From Sphingomonas sp. Ant H11 (GTDB lineage Bacteria; Pseudomonadota; Alphaproteobacteria; Sphingomonadales; Sphingomonadaceae), in the NCBI RefSeq assembly GCF_000797515.1, contig NZ_JSBN01000023.1, forward strand, positions 1 through 36,285: 36,285 nt of DNA, in the 5' to 3' direction. Positions 18,879 to 27,528 of this stretch are shown here, piece after piece (position 1 is the stretch's first letter; each line of letters opens with the position of its first letter). The notes beneath the pieces were generated by a model that ran no database searches, was not told where the DNA came from, and was given only the letters and a program-made list of their open reading frames with translations. The translations under genes were made by a program, and so were the position numbers.

Positions 18879-20404
18879 ATGACCGCTGCCGAAATGCTCG
18901 CGAGTGACTTTGCGACCTTGCCCGACCTGATCCGTGCGCACGCCGCGGAGCAGGGGGACAAGGTCGCCCTGGCCGAAGCCGACGGCGAGCTGGATTATGC
19001 CAGTCTCGACGCGCTGGTCGACCGCGTCGCCGCCGCGCTTCAGCGTGATGGCGTGCGGCAGGGCGACGCCGTCGCGATCGTCGCCGCCGCCAGCATCGAT
19101 TATGTCGCGATCTTCCTCGGCGCGCTCCGGGCCGGGTGCGTGGCGACCCCGCTCGCGCCATCGGGGACGCCCGATAGCATCGTTGCGATGATCGCCGATT
19201 GCGCGGCCCCCATCACCTTCGTCGACGCCGAGGCGGCAAGCGCATTGGGCGGACACCATATTCCCGGCAAGCTCGTCCATCTGAAATCGCTGGGATCGTG
19301 GCTCGCCCCGGTCGCGCGCGGCCGACACCGGTCACGATCGCGCCCGAGGATGGCTTCAACATCATCTACTCGTCGGGCACCACCGGCGTCCCCAAGGGGA
19401 TCGTACAAAGCCACGCGATGCGCTGGGCACATATCAACCGCAACGAGGCCGCCGGGTTCGCCGACGCGGTGACGATGATCGCGACGCCGCTATATTCCAA
19501 CACCACTTTGGTCAGCGTGCTGCCCACGCTCGGCTGGGGCGGCACTGTGGTGTTGCTGAAGAAGTTCGACGCGCGCGGCTATCTGACGCTCGCCGAACGC
19601 CACCGCGCCACGCACACCATGCTGGTGCCGGTGCAATATCAGCGGATCATGGCACTGCCCGATTTCGATCGCTTCGATCTGTCGAGCTTCCGCTTCAAGA
19701 CCTGCACCTCCGCCCCGTTCCCGCCGGCACTGAAGGCCGATGTCGTCGCGCGCTGGCCGGGGCTGCTGGTCGAATATTACGGCATGACCGAGGGCGGCGG
19801 CACCTGCCTGCTGATCGCCAACGCCTTTCCCGACAAGCTCCACACCGTCGGCCGCCCGGTCGAGGGCCACGACATCCGCCTGATCGACGATGACGGTCGC
19901 GAGGTGCCGCAGGGCGAAATGGGTGAGGTGGTCGGCCGCAGCCCGGCGATGATGACCGCCTATCACGGCCGCAAGGACGCCACCGCCGCTGCGGAATGGT
20001 TCGATGCCGATGGCAACCGCTTTATCCGCCACGGCGATGTCGGGCGCTTCGATGCCGACGGCTTCCTGACCCTGCTCGACCGCAAGAAGGACCTGATTAT
20101 CTCGGGCGGCTTCAACATCTATCCAACCGATCTTGAGGCGGTGCTTGCCCGCCACCCTGCCGTCGCCGATTGCAGCGTCATCGGCGTGCCGAGTGAGAAA
20201 TGGGGGGAAAGCCCGGTCGGCTTTTACGTGCCGCACACCGGGGTCGACGCCAACATCGCCGAGATCCTCGACTGGACCAATGCGCAACTTGGCAAGACCC
20301 AGCGTCTGGCGGCACTCCACGCGATTGCCGAACTCCCGCGCAGCGCGATCGGCAAGGTGCTCAAACGCGAGTTGCGCGATCGCTTGGCGGAGCACGCGCT
20401 GTGA
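18879..20404 (+). CDS. AMP-dependent acyl/aryl-CoA synthetase, one frameshift as sequenced
   Basis: A class I adenylate-forming ligase of about 508 residues after repair; it activates a carboxylic acid with ATP and joins it to CoA. Motifs in order: phosphate-binding loop YSSGTTGVPKG, YYGMTEGGG, HGDVGRFDADGF, DRKKDLIISGGFNIYP, and the catalytic lysine block PRSAIGKVLKREL. The frame breaks near 19312 between WLAPV and ARPTPVTIAPEDG; a restored G (GTCGCG to GTCGGCG) joins them. ATG 18879 lies five bases after AAGGG; ATG 18876 is an alternative. It overlaps the thioesterase start by four bases (GTGA). The specific acid is unknown. Confidence 0.9.
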
Positions 20405-21177
20405 CCCCGATCCACCAGATTCTCTCCACCGCGCAGCCGGTCGAAGGCGGCTTCCGCACCGAAATTCCCTCCGACTGGCTGCAAGGGCGCACCGCTTATG
20501 GCGGCCTGTCGAGCGCGCTGGCGCTACACGCCGCGCAAGGTATCGAACCCGATCTGCCACCGCTGCGGTCGGCGCAAGTCTCCTTCATCGGGCCGCTGGC
20601 GGGCGCGGTCACGGTCATCGCGACCAAATTGCGCCGCGGCCGCACCGCCGCCTTCATCCAGGCCGATATCGTGTCCGAAGCGGGGCTCGGCTATCGCGCA
20701 ATCTTCGTCTTCATGGCCGAACAGCCCTCGCGCATTGCGCTCAGCGGTGGATTGCAGCGTGCGGTCACCCCGCCTGCTCCAGACGCCACGCTCTACACGG
20801 GCCCCGACGGCTTTTTCACCGGCAATTTCAACTTCCTCGACCTGAAGGATCAGGCGCCGGGCGAAGCCGAATGGCTGCGCTGGGCGCGGTTGCGCGATGC
20901 GTCGGGGATCGACCCGATGGTCGAGGTGCTGGCGCTGGCCGACGCGCTACCGCCCGCCGCGTTCAAACTGCTCGGCAAGCAGCCCGCGCCGCTCAGTTCC
21001 CTGACGTGGATCGTCAACCTGCTGACGCCCGCCCCCGCCACCCGCGATGGCTGGTGGTTGCTCGCGGCCGAATCGGCCCACGCGGTCAATGGCGGATCGA
21101 GCCAGACGATGATGCTGTGGAATGCCGACGGCACCCCCATTGCCCAGGGGATGCAAAGCGTCGCCATCTTCGCGTGA
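20401..21177 (+). CDS. acyl-CoA thioesterase family protein (double hotdog)
   Basis: A 258-residue protein resembling TesB-type or thioesterase-superfamily proteins with two hotdog domains. The early block DWLQGRTAYGGLSSALALHA and the late block AAESAHAVNGGSSQTMMLW correspond to the two halves. It hydrolyses acyl-CoA to free acid and CoA. The GTG at 20401 overlaps the ligase stop in GTGA, which implies translational coupling. A ligase and a thioesterase acting on CoA esters in one unit would tune CoA-ester levels in the pathway. Confidence 0.85.
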   Translation: MTPIHQILSTAQPVEGGFRTEIPSDWLQGRTAYGGLSSALALHAAQGIEPDLPPLRSAQVSFIGPLAGAVTVIATKLRRGRTAAFIQADIVSEAGLGYRAIFVFMAEQPSRIALSGGLQRAVTPPAPDATLYTGPDGFFTGNFNFLDLKDQAPGEAEWLRWARLRDASGIDPMVEVLALADALPPAAFKLLGKQPAPLSSLTWIVNLLTPAPATRDGWWLLAAESAHAVNGGSSQTMMLWNADGTPIAQGMQSVAIFA

Positions 21178-21200
21178 CCGCCGGGCGTGGTTGCCACGCC

Positions 21201-21230
21201 TTGCGACATTTTGCGACACTTTGCCCCCAT
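21201..21230 (+). promoter_or_regulatory. 10-bp tandem repeats, candidate response-regulator site
   Basis: Three units in exact 10-base register: TTGCGACATT, TTGCGACACT, and a partial TTGCCCCCAT. They lie 85-114 bases upstream of the EF-hand gene, which is followed by an OmpR-type regulator and kinase. OmpR-family proteins bind head-to-tail repeats of about one helical turn, so this is a plausible site for the regulator encoded downstream. Confidence 0.5.
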
Positions 21231-21314
21231 CCCCGGGATAGTGGCGCGACAGATGCCACGGCATAACCGCGCAACCGACACGCCATCGCCAAGGCAGCAT
21301 CAGGAGACCAGCCG

Positions 21315-21762
21315 ATGAGGTTCACCCGCATTCTTACTGCAGCCGCAGTTGCCGCGCTTGCGACCGCTGCGGCCGTTGCACAGGGCGGTGGCATGACGCA
21401 GGCGGACACCAATGGCGATGGCATGATCTCCAAGGCCGAAGCACGGCGCAAGCGAATGCGCGGTTCGACGCGATGGATACCAATAAGGACGGCTTCCTCT
21501 CGGCCGACGAGCAGACGGGTCCGGCGGCGCGATTGCTGGCGCGCGCCGATACCGATGGCGACGGCAAGATCTCGCGCGCCGAATATCTTGCGCAAGCGAC
21601 AAGCGTTTCGCGCGCATCGACGCCAATGGCGATGGCCAGATCACCAGGGACGAATTGGCCGCCTGGACCGACCGCGCGCGCAAGGCGGTGATGCAGCGCC
21701 GCAGCGACCCTGCGGATGCGATCGCGCCCGCGCCAACCCCTTCCCCCAATCCGGGCCAATAA
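21315..21762 (+). CDS. secreted EF-hand calcium-binding protein, two frameshifts as sequenced
   Basis: After restoring two bases the product is about 149 residues. A signal peptide (RFTRILTAAAVAALATAAA) is followed by four EF-hand loops: DTNGDGMISKAE, DTNKDGFLSADE, DTDGDGKISRAE and DANGDGQITRDE, and a proline-rich tail ending NPGQ. The breaks are near 21451 (AAGCGAA, probably AAGGCGAA) and near 21597 (CAAGCGAC, probably CAAGGCGAC). Four calcium loops with intact acidic ligands in three different frames argue against real decay. It is probably periplasmic, and lies directly before a two-component system, which suggests a calcium or envelope-stress link. Confidence 0.85.
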
Positions 21763-21777
21763 TCCCCAGGCCCGGCC

Positions 21778-21816
21778 GCCGGGCGAGCATGCCCCCCGCT
21801 CGCCCGGCACCTTTTC
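21778..21816 (+). terminator. terminator between EF-hand gene and response regulator
   Basis: A perfect 11-bp stem (GCCGGGCGAGC at 21778-21788, complement at 21798-21808) with a nine-base loop is followed by ACCTTTTCC. It starts 16 bases after the EF-hand stop, so read-through to the two-component genes is probably partial. Confidence 0.75.
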
Positions 21817-21831
21817 CAAGTGGATCGCGTC

Positions 21832-22569
21832 ATGCTAAACACCGACACCATGGGGGAAACGCCGCATCTGTTGCTGGTTGACGACGAACGCTCGATCCGC
21901 GAGCCGCTCGCGCAGTTCCTGACGCGGCAGGGCTTTCGCGTGACGCAAGCAGGCGACGCCGAGGGCGCGCGCGCGCGGATGACAGCCTACGCGATCGACC
22001 TCGTCATTCTCGATATCATGATGCCCGGTGAGGACGGCCTGTCGCTCACGCGCCATATTCGCGAGAGCGGCGAAATCCCCGTCATCCTCCTCACCGCCCG
22101 CACCGAGGAAACCGACCGCATCGTCGGACTCGAAATGGGCGCGGACGATTATGTGGTGAAGCCGTTTTCGCCACGTGAACTGGCGGCGCGCGTCAAGGTT
22201 ATCCTGCGCCGTGCCGCCGCGGGCGGCGTGCGCCAACACGCGCCCGAGACCGGATCCTTCGCCTTTGCCGGATGGGTGCTGAAATCGGGCGAGCGTACTC
22301 TGGTCGATCGCGACGGCGTGTCGGTGCCGTTGTCGACCGGCGAATATAATTTGCTGCACGCGCTGGTCACGCGCCCGCGTCAGGTGCTGACTCGCGACCA
22401 GTTGCTCGATCTCACGCAAGGGCGCGAGGCGGCCGCATTCGACCGCGCGATCGACAACCAGGTCAGCCGCCTGCGCCGCAAGATCGAGGCCGATCCCAAG
22501 GCTCCCGAACTGATCAAGACCGTATGGGGCGGCGGCTATACGCTGGCCGCCGAAGTGACCCGGCTGTGA
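21832..22569 (+). CDS. OmpR-family response regulator
   Basis: A 245-residue regulator. The receiver domain has the acidic pair D17-D18, phosphoacceptor D61 in LVILDIMMPGEDG, the TAR block and the conserved lysine in VVKPFSPREL. The C-terminal winged helix (LSTGEYNLLHALV, RAIDNQVSRLRRKIE, IKTVWGGGYTL) is of the OmpR/PhoB type. ATG 21832 is preferred over the GTG at 21820; ATG 21850 is also possible. The kinase gene follows after 13 bases. Likely targets include the tandem repeats before the EF-hand gene. Confidence 0.93.
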   Translation: MLNTDTMGETPHLLLVDDERSIREPLAQFLTRQGFRVTQAGDAEGARARMTAYAIDLVILDIMMPGEDGLSLTRHIRESGEIPVILLTARTEETDRIVGLEMGADDYVVKPFSPRELAARVKVILRRAAAGGVRQHAPETGSFAFAGWVLKSGERTLVDRDGVSVPLSTGEYNLLHALVTRPRQVLTRDQLLDLTQGREAAAFDRAIDNQVSRLRRKIEADPKAPELIKTVWGGGYTLAAEVTRL

Positions 22570-22582
22570 CGACGGCGCGCCC

Positions 22583-23926
22583 TTGAAGCTCCTCCCGCGC
22601 AATCTCTCCGGCCAGATGGCGCTGCTGATCGCGGTGGCGCTGTTCGTCGCGCAGGCGATCAATTTCGGCTTATTGCTGCAGGAACGGCGTCAGGCACGGC
22701 TCGATCAGGCAACCGGGCCCGCCGTCACCCGCATCGTCGATGCCGACGAACGCATTGCGGCGGGCAAGAAGATCGGCGGCGGCGGATCGTGGAGCCGCAC
22801 CCGCGTGCTGGCGGCCTCCCCGATCCCGGCCGGGGCGGAGCGGCTGGGCGATATCGAACAAGCGTTGCGCGCCGCGCTCACTGACGCTGGCGTCAAGGTA
22901 AACCGGATCGAAACGCAAGTGTTGCCGATCTCGCCGAACGATCCGCGTCTGCGCTATGTCAGCCAGTCCCGCATCGAACGCCTGCTCCGTGCGGGGGCGG
23001 AGCTCGTCGTCGCGGTCCAGCGGCCCGACGGGCAGTGGATTGCGCTCAACATCGGCTGGACGCGCAGCGATTCGACGATCCTGTGGCGGCTGTTCGCACA
23101 GACGGCGATTCTCTACGGCGTAGTGCTGGTGCCGTTGCTCTGGGCGGGACGCCGCATATCGCGCCCGCTACGCCGCCTGGCCACCGCCGCACGCGACTTC
23201 CACCCTAGTACCGCGACCGAACCGATCGTCGAGAGCGGTCCGCAGGACGTGCGCGACGTGATCGTGGCGTTCAACGCATTGCGGCTGCGCGTGACTGCCA
23301 TGCTGGAGGAAAAAGATCGCATGCTCGGGGCGATCGGGCACGATCTACGTACCCCGTTGGCGGCGCTGCGCGTGCGGATCGAATCGGTCGAGGACGACAC
23401 CGATCGCGCGAAAATGGCCGATACCATCGCCGAGATGAACCGCACGCTCGACGACATTCTGTCGCTCGCCAGGCTGGGTCGCCCGAGCGAACCGCCGACC
23501 GAGGTCGATCTGGCGGCATTGGTCGATGCCGTGGTCGAAGATTTTCGCGATCTTGGCCATTCGGTCGGCTTCGAAGAGGCCGATCGCCTGCAAGTGCGGC
23601 TGCGCCCCTCGCCCATGCGGCGCGCGCTGCGCAACCTGATCGAGAATGCGCTGAAATATGGCAAGTCGGCCGAGGTCACGCTCACCGCGACCCCGCACGA
23701 AGTGGTGATCGCGGTGTGCGATCGTGGCCCGGGCATCCCCGCCGATCGGCTGGGCGACGTGTTCGAAGCGTTCACCCGGCTGGAAACCTCCCGCAACAAG
23801 GAAACCGGCGGCATCGGGCTGGGCCTCGCACTTGCCCGCGCGATCGTGCGCGAGGCGGGCGGCGACATCACTTTGGAGAACCGCGACGGCGGCGGTCTGA
23901 TCGCGCGGATTACGCTGGCCCGGTAA
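22583..23926 (+). CDS. membrane sensor histidine kinase
   Basis: A 447-residue kinase starting at TTG 22583. An N-terminal helix (QMALLIAVALFVAQAINFGL), a periplasmic domain of about 125 residues and a second helix (LFAQTAILYGVVLVPLLWAG) are followed by HAMP, the dimerisation domain with H253 in IGHDLRTPLAALR, and a catalytic domain with NLIENALKYG, DRGPGIP and GGIGLGLALA. This is an EnvZ-like orthodox kinase that pairs with the preceding regulator. The periplasmic sensor region has no recognisable fold here. A later ATG at 22616 would cut into the first membrane helix. Confidence 0.92.
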   Translation: MKLLPRNLSGQMALLIAVALFVAQAINFGLLLQERRQARLDQATGPAVTRIVDADERIAAGKKIGGGGSWSRTRVLAASPIPAGAERLGDIEQALRAALTDAGVKVNRIETQVLPISPNDPRLRYVSQSRIERLLRAGAELVVAVQRPDGQWIALNIGWTRSDSTILWRLFAQTAILYGVVLVPLLWAGRRISRPLRRLATAARDFHPSTATEPIVESGPQDVRDVIVAFNALRLRVTAMLEEKDRMLGAIGHDLRTPLAALRVRIESVEDDTDRAKMADTIAEMNRTLDDILSLARLGRPSEPPTEVDLAALVDAVVEDFRDLGHSVGFEEADRLQVRLRPSPMRRALRNLIENALKYGKSAEVTLTATPHEVVIAVCDRGPGIPADRLGDVFEAFTRLETSRNKETGGIGLGLALARAIVREAGGDITLENRDGGGLIARITLAR

Positions 23927-23954
23927 CCGCGCGCGGCCAGACCTGCCCGAAGCG

Positions 23955-24272
23955 TTAGCCCGCCAGGCGCTTCCGGTTTGCGCGCACCGTGCGAGAATAG
24001 TGCCGGATGATCTTCTTGGTCGCCGTCGCAGGTGTAGTGCCCAAGCGGCCCGTCATCATCGCCATTTGCAGTTGCAGCGCCGCCGTCATCTTCTCATCGA
24101 TCATGCGATGCGCCTCGGCATCGCTGGCGGCGTTGCCGTTGGGACCCGCCATCACCCGCTGCCAGGTGCGCAGCCCGATCACGGCCGAGGCCTCCAGCCC
24201 CAAGGTCCAGGCGTCCATCCCGATACCGAGCCAGGGATTGCCCATTGGGCCGAGCTTGCGGTTACGAGTCAT
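23955..24272 (-). CDS. hypothetical protein (105 aa)
   Basis: A basic protein with NPWLGIGMDAWTLGLEASAV followed by IGLRTWQRVMAGPNG, a helical middle (DEKMTAALQLQMAMMTGRLG) and a lysine/arginine-rich C-terminus. The amphipathic helices and length are phasin-like in a loose sense, but I do not recognise the family. It is convergent with the kinase gene, separated by 28 bases. Confidence 0.65.
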   Translation of the reverse strand: MTRNRKLGPMGNPWLGIGMDAWTLGLEASAVIGLRTWQRVMAGPNGNAASDAEAHRMIDEKMTAALQLQMAMMTGRLGTTPATATKKIIRHYSRTVRANRKRLAG

Positions 24273-24371
24273 CGGTCGCGGTCCTTGGTCGAATCTTTTC
24301 GGAAATCCACTCTGCCAACGCTTCTAGCCGTGATTCGCTGCCCACCTGCGAGCGTGCCGGGAAAGCCCGGC

Positions 24372-24824
24372 TCACGCCACCCCGATAATTTCGACCGCCT
24401 CGGCCTTACCGGCAAAATCGACCCGCTCTCCCACCTCCGCGCCGATCAGCGCGCGCGCCAGCGGTGCCTGGAAGCCGATGCGGCCCTCCGCCGGATCGGC
24501 CTCGTCGCCACCGACGATTTCGACCGTGCGGTCGGCACCGGCCAGGTGGTACGTCACGCGACTGCCGATACCGATCACGCCAGCAGGCGGCGCGGGTACG
24601 ACTTCAGCGGTGGTCTGGCGCGTATGCCAATAGCGCAACTCGCGCAGCACCGCGTCGCGATCGACCGCCGCCGCATCGGCCAATGCCGCTTCGAGTTCGT
24701 TCACCTTGGCCCCGATCAGCGCCAGCCCACGCGGCGTGACCAGATTCGGCCCGGGCGCGATCGGCCGTTCGAACTTGGGCTCCAGATGTTCCTCGTCGCT
24801 TTCGCGACGGAAGGCGACGCTCAT
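24372..24824 (-). CDS. GreA/GreB-family protein with shortened coiled coil
   Basis: A 150-residue protein. The C-terminal FKBP-like domain is clear (IGSRVTYHLAGADRTVEIVG, GDEADPAEGRIGFQAPLARALIG). The family's N-terminal start appears as LVTPRGLALIGAKVNELE at residue 28. The coiled-coil arm is shorter than in GreA by roughly 20-30 residues, and the segment with the acidic tip (GDLSENAEY in GreA) is missing. It may therefore bind RNA polymerase without stimulating cleavage, as Rnk-type proteins do. ATG 24824 follows GAGAGGAAG. It is divergent from the ABC-F gene. Confidence 0.85.
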   Translation of the reverse strand: MSVAFRRESDEEHLEPKFERPIAPGPNLVTPRGLALIGAKVNELEAALADAAAVDRDAVLRELRYWHTRQTTAEVVPAPPAGVIGIGSRVTYHLAGADRTVEIVGGDEADPAEGRIGFQAPLARALIGAEVGERVDFAGKAEAVEIIGVA

Positions 24825-24902
24825 TCCGCTTCCTCTCGTGTTTGTTGTATAACGCGCTGCCGGACACTTGGGTGCAACGCAACAATCTGCTAGGCGCTGC
24901 CG

Positions 24903-26762
24903 ATGCTGAATATCAATGGTATCACGGTGCGCCTCGGTGGGCGCGCGATCCTCGACGGTGCGAGCGCGGCCCTGCCCCCCAAGAGCCGGGTCGGCCTGAT
25001 CGGGCGCAATGGTGCTGGCAAGTCCACGCTGATGAAGGTGATGATCGGCCAGCTCGAACCCGATCTCGGCGAGATCGAGATGCCGCGCGGCACCCGCATC
25101 GGCTATATCGCGCAGGAAGCGCCGAGCGGCACCACCACCCCGATCGAAGCCGTGCTCGCCGCCGATACCGAGCGCGCCGCGCTGCTGACCGAGGCCGAAA
25201 CCTGCCAGGACCCGGATCGTCTCGGAGCCGTCTATGACCGGCTGACCGCGATCGACGCCTACACCGCCCCCGCGCGCGCCGCGCGCATTCTGGTCGGCCT
25301 TGGCTTTGACGAGGAAATGCAGGGCCGCCCGCTCGATTCCTATTCGGGCGGCTGGAAGATGCGCGTCGCGCTCGCTTCCCTGCTCTTTTCCGAACCCGAT
25401 CTGCTGCTGCTCGACGAGCCCTCGAACCATCTCGATCTCGAAGCGACGCTGTGGCTCGAGAATTTCCTGAAAAGCTATCCGGCGATGATGGTCGTCATCA
25501 GCCACGAGCGCGATCTGCTCAACAATGTCGTCGACACGATCCTCCATCTCGAAGGCGGCAAGGTCCATCTTTACACCGGCGGCTATGACAGCTTCGAGCG
25601 CCAGCGTGCCGAGCGCGTCGCCCAGCTCGCCGCCGCCAAGGCCGCGCAGGATTCGCAGCGTGCCAAATTGAGCGAATATATCGCCAAGAACAGCGCCCGT
25701 GCCTCGACCGCCAAGCAGGCGCAGAGCCGCCAGAAGATGCTGGCGAAGATGCAGCCGATCGCGTCGATGGTCGAAGATCCGACGCTGTCGTTCGAATTCC
25801 CGAGCCCTGAAGAACTACGCCCGCCGCTGATCACGCTCGACATGGCAGCGGTCGGCTATGCCGACAAGCCGATCCTGCAGCGCCTCAATCTGCGGCTCGA
25901 TCCCGATGATCGCGTCGCGCTGCTGGGCCGCAACGGCAACGGCAAGACTACGCTCGCCCGCCTGCTCGCCGCACAATTGCCGACGATGGACGGCGCGATG
26001 AACGCCAGCGGCAAGATGCGCGTCGGCTATTTCACCCAATATCAGGTCGAGGAACTCGACGGCGACGATACCCCGCTCGAACATATGACCCGCATGATGT
26101 CGGGCAAGACACCGGGTGCGGTGCGCGCGCAGCTCGGGCGCTTCGGCTTCTCGGGCGTCAAGGCGACGCAGAAGGTCGGCAAGCTTTCGGGCGGCGAACG
26201 CGCCCGCCTCGCGCTCGCACTGATCACGCGCGACGCGCCGCACATGCTGATCCTCGACGAGCCGACGAACCATTTGGACGTCGATGCGCGCGAAGCGCTG
26301 GTGCAGGCGCTCAATGCCTATGACGGCGCGGTCATCCTGGTCAGCCACGATCGCCACATGGTCGAACTCACCGCCGACCGGCTCGTGCTGGTCGATGGCG
26401 GCACCGCGAAGGAATATGCCGGCAGCATGGAGGATTATATCGCCTTCGTGCTGGCAGGCGATGGCGGTGGCGAAGGTGCCAAGGCCAAGGCCGCGAAGAA
26501 GGACGACAAGCCGCAACTGAGCGCCGCTGCGGTCGCCCTGCAAAAGCGCGCGCATGAGGCTGAGGCTTTGGTCGCCAAGCTCACCAAGCAGCTGGGTGCG
26601 ATCGACCGCGCGATGCTCGATCCAAGCACCGCCGAGGCGTGGCTCGCGCGGCTAAGTCCGGCCGACTTGACCAAGCAGCACGCGCAGATTTCGAAAAAGC
26701 TGGAGGCCGCCGAGGCCGTGTGGTTCGAGATCAGCGAAACGCTGGAGCTGGCCGCAGCGTAA
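24903..26762 (+). CDS. ABC-F family ATPase
   Basis: A 619-residue soluble protein with two ABC domains and no membrane segments. Domain 1 has Walker A GRNGAGKST and YSGGWKMRVALA with LLLDEPSNHLDLE; the ABC-F linker (KAAQDSQRAKLSEYIAKNSA...) joins it to domain 2 with GRNGNGKTT, LSGGERARLALA and LILDEPTNHLDVD. The last ~100 residues form a charged helical tail like that of Uup/YheS. ABC-F proteins act on the ribosome E-site, resolving stalled states or giving antibiotic protection; this one looks like a housekeeping YheS/Uup type. It ends six bases before the tRNA. Confidence 0.93.
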   Translation: MLNINGITVRLGGRAILDGASAALPPKSRVGLIGRNGAGKSTLMKVMIGQLEPDLGEIEMPRGTRIGYIAQEAPSGTTTPIEAVLAADTERAALLTEAETCQDPDRLGAVYDRLTAIDAYTAPARAARILVGLGFDEEMQGRPLDSYSGGWKMRVALASLLFSEPDLLLLDEPSNHLDLEATLWLENFLKSYPAMMVVISHERDLLNNVVDTILHLEGGKVHLYTGGYDSFERQRAERVAQLAAAKAAQDSQRAKLSEYIAKNSARASTAKQAQSRQKMLAKMQPIASMVEDPTLSFEFPSPEELRPPLITLDMAAVGYADKPILQRLNLRLDPDDRVALLGRNGNGKTTLARLLAAQLPTMDGAMNASGKMRVGYFTQYQVEELDGDDTPLEHMTRMMSGKTPGAVRAQLGRFGFSGVKATQKVGKLSGGERARLALALITRDAPHMLILDEPTNHLDVDAREALVQALNAYDGAVILVSHDRHMVELTADRLVLVDGGTAKEYAGSMEDYIAFVLAGDGGGEGAKAKAAKKDDKPQLSAAAVALQKRAHEAEALVAKLTKQLGAIDRAMLDPSTAEAWLARLSPADLTKQHAQISKKLEAAEAVWFEISETLELAAA

Positions 26763-26768
26763 CGTAGA

Positions 26769-26853
26769 TGGTGCGGGTGGTCGGGGTCGAACCGACACTC
26801 CTTGCGGAACGGGATTTTGAGTCCCGCGCGTCTACCAATTTCACCACACCCGC
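26769..26853 (-). tRNA. tRNA-Leu (anticodon CAA)
   Basis: The acceptor stem GCGGGTG pairs with CACCCGC, followed by discriminator A and an encoded CCA (26769-26771). The anticodon stem CGGGA/TCCCG closes loop CTCAAAA, anticodon CAA at 26817-26819, reading UUG. A long variable arm fits class II. Total 85 bases including CCA. Confidence 0.95.
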
Positions 26854-26891
26854 AGCGTGGACGGTGCTGTTAGCCGCGACCGCGCCGGACA

Positions 26892-27338
26892 TCAACCCCA
26901 CATGCGCAGAAGCCAGCCCACCAAGATCAATACCGCGCAGATTGACAGCACCGCCGCCAGAATCGCCGGGACAGCGCTCTGTATTGCACGGCTCTCCAGA
27001 CCGGGGGCCGCATCGCGTTCCGGCAATCGCTCAGCGAGATAGTGCGCGCGAACCGCCTCGGCGATCCAGGGCTCGGTCAAGCCGACGTGGCGTGCATAGG
27101 TGCGGGCAAAACCGACGGCGTAAAGCGCCGCGTGAAAAACGCGATAATCGGCGCGCTCGATCGCCTCGAGGTGGCGCTCGGGAATTCGCGTATGGCGGGA
27201 CACATCGCGGAGCGACTCGCCCATCGCCTCGCGCGCGCTCTGCAACGCGGCACCTGGAAACGACTCGCGCCTGACAGGCGGCGCGACGTCGATTGAGACA
27301 AGGTCCGCTCCCCCGTACGCTTCGCCGTGTCCCGCCAT
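26892..27338 (-). CDS. RodZ-like HTH membrane protein, short form
   Basis: A 148-residue protein. Residues about 28-95 form a RodZ-type cytoplasmic helix-turn-helix (ALQSAREAMGESLRDVSRHT, RIPERHLEAIERADYRVF, YAVGFARTYARHVGL). One membrane helix follows near the C-terminus (AVPAILAAVLSICAVLILVG). The large periplasmic domain of RodZ is missing, so it resembles the short HTH_25-TM proteins common in alphaproteobacteria. It may bind MreB or act as a membrane-tethered regulator; not determinable here. Confidence 0.8.
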   Translation of the reverse strand: MAGHGEAYGGADLVSIDVAPPVRRESFPGAALQSAREAMGESLRDVSRHTRIPERHLEAIERADYRVFHAALYAVGFARTYARHVGLTEPWIAEAVRAHYLAERLPERDAAPGLESRAIQSAVPAILAAVLSICAVLILVGWLLRMWG

Positions 27339-27528
27339 ACAATTCCCCCGCCCAATGGAATCGTTACGGCCCCATTTGAAATATTACACCCTATGGTTAC
27401 CCAGTTTGATAAACATCACATGCGTCATTTGAGCAAATCGGGTAAGAGCCGTTCGCACAGGGCGGTGGGGAGCGATCGGATCGGTGCAACATTTGCAGTG
27501 GGAAGTTGCGGCGCGGCCGGGGAGCCGC

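Noticed and set aside
6775..21762. Programmed ribosomal frameshifting as the cause of the split genes
   Set aside because: No slippery heptamers with downstream structures are seen, many unrelated genes are affected, and all lesions fit the same one-base loss.
24841..24852. A TATAAC box between the GreA-like and ABC-F genes
   Set aside because: No acceptable -35 at normal spacing on the plus strand; the minus-strand alternative is equally weak, so no promoter is claimed.
24372..25568. A 398-codon minus-strand frame including the GreA-like gene
   Set aside because: Only the last 150 codons match a family; the rest is antisense to the ABC-F gene, and ATG 24824 has a good ribosome binding site.
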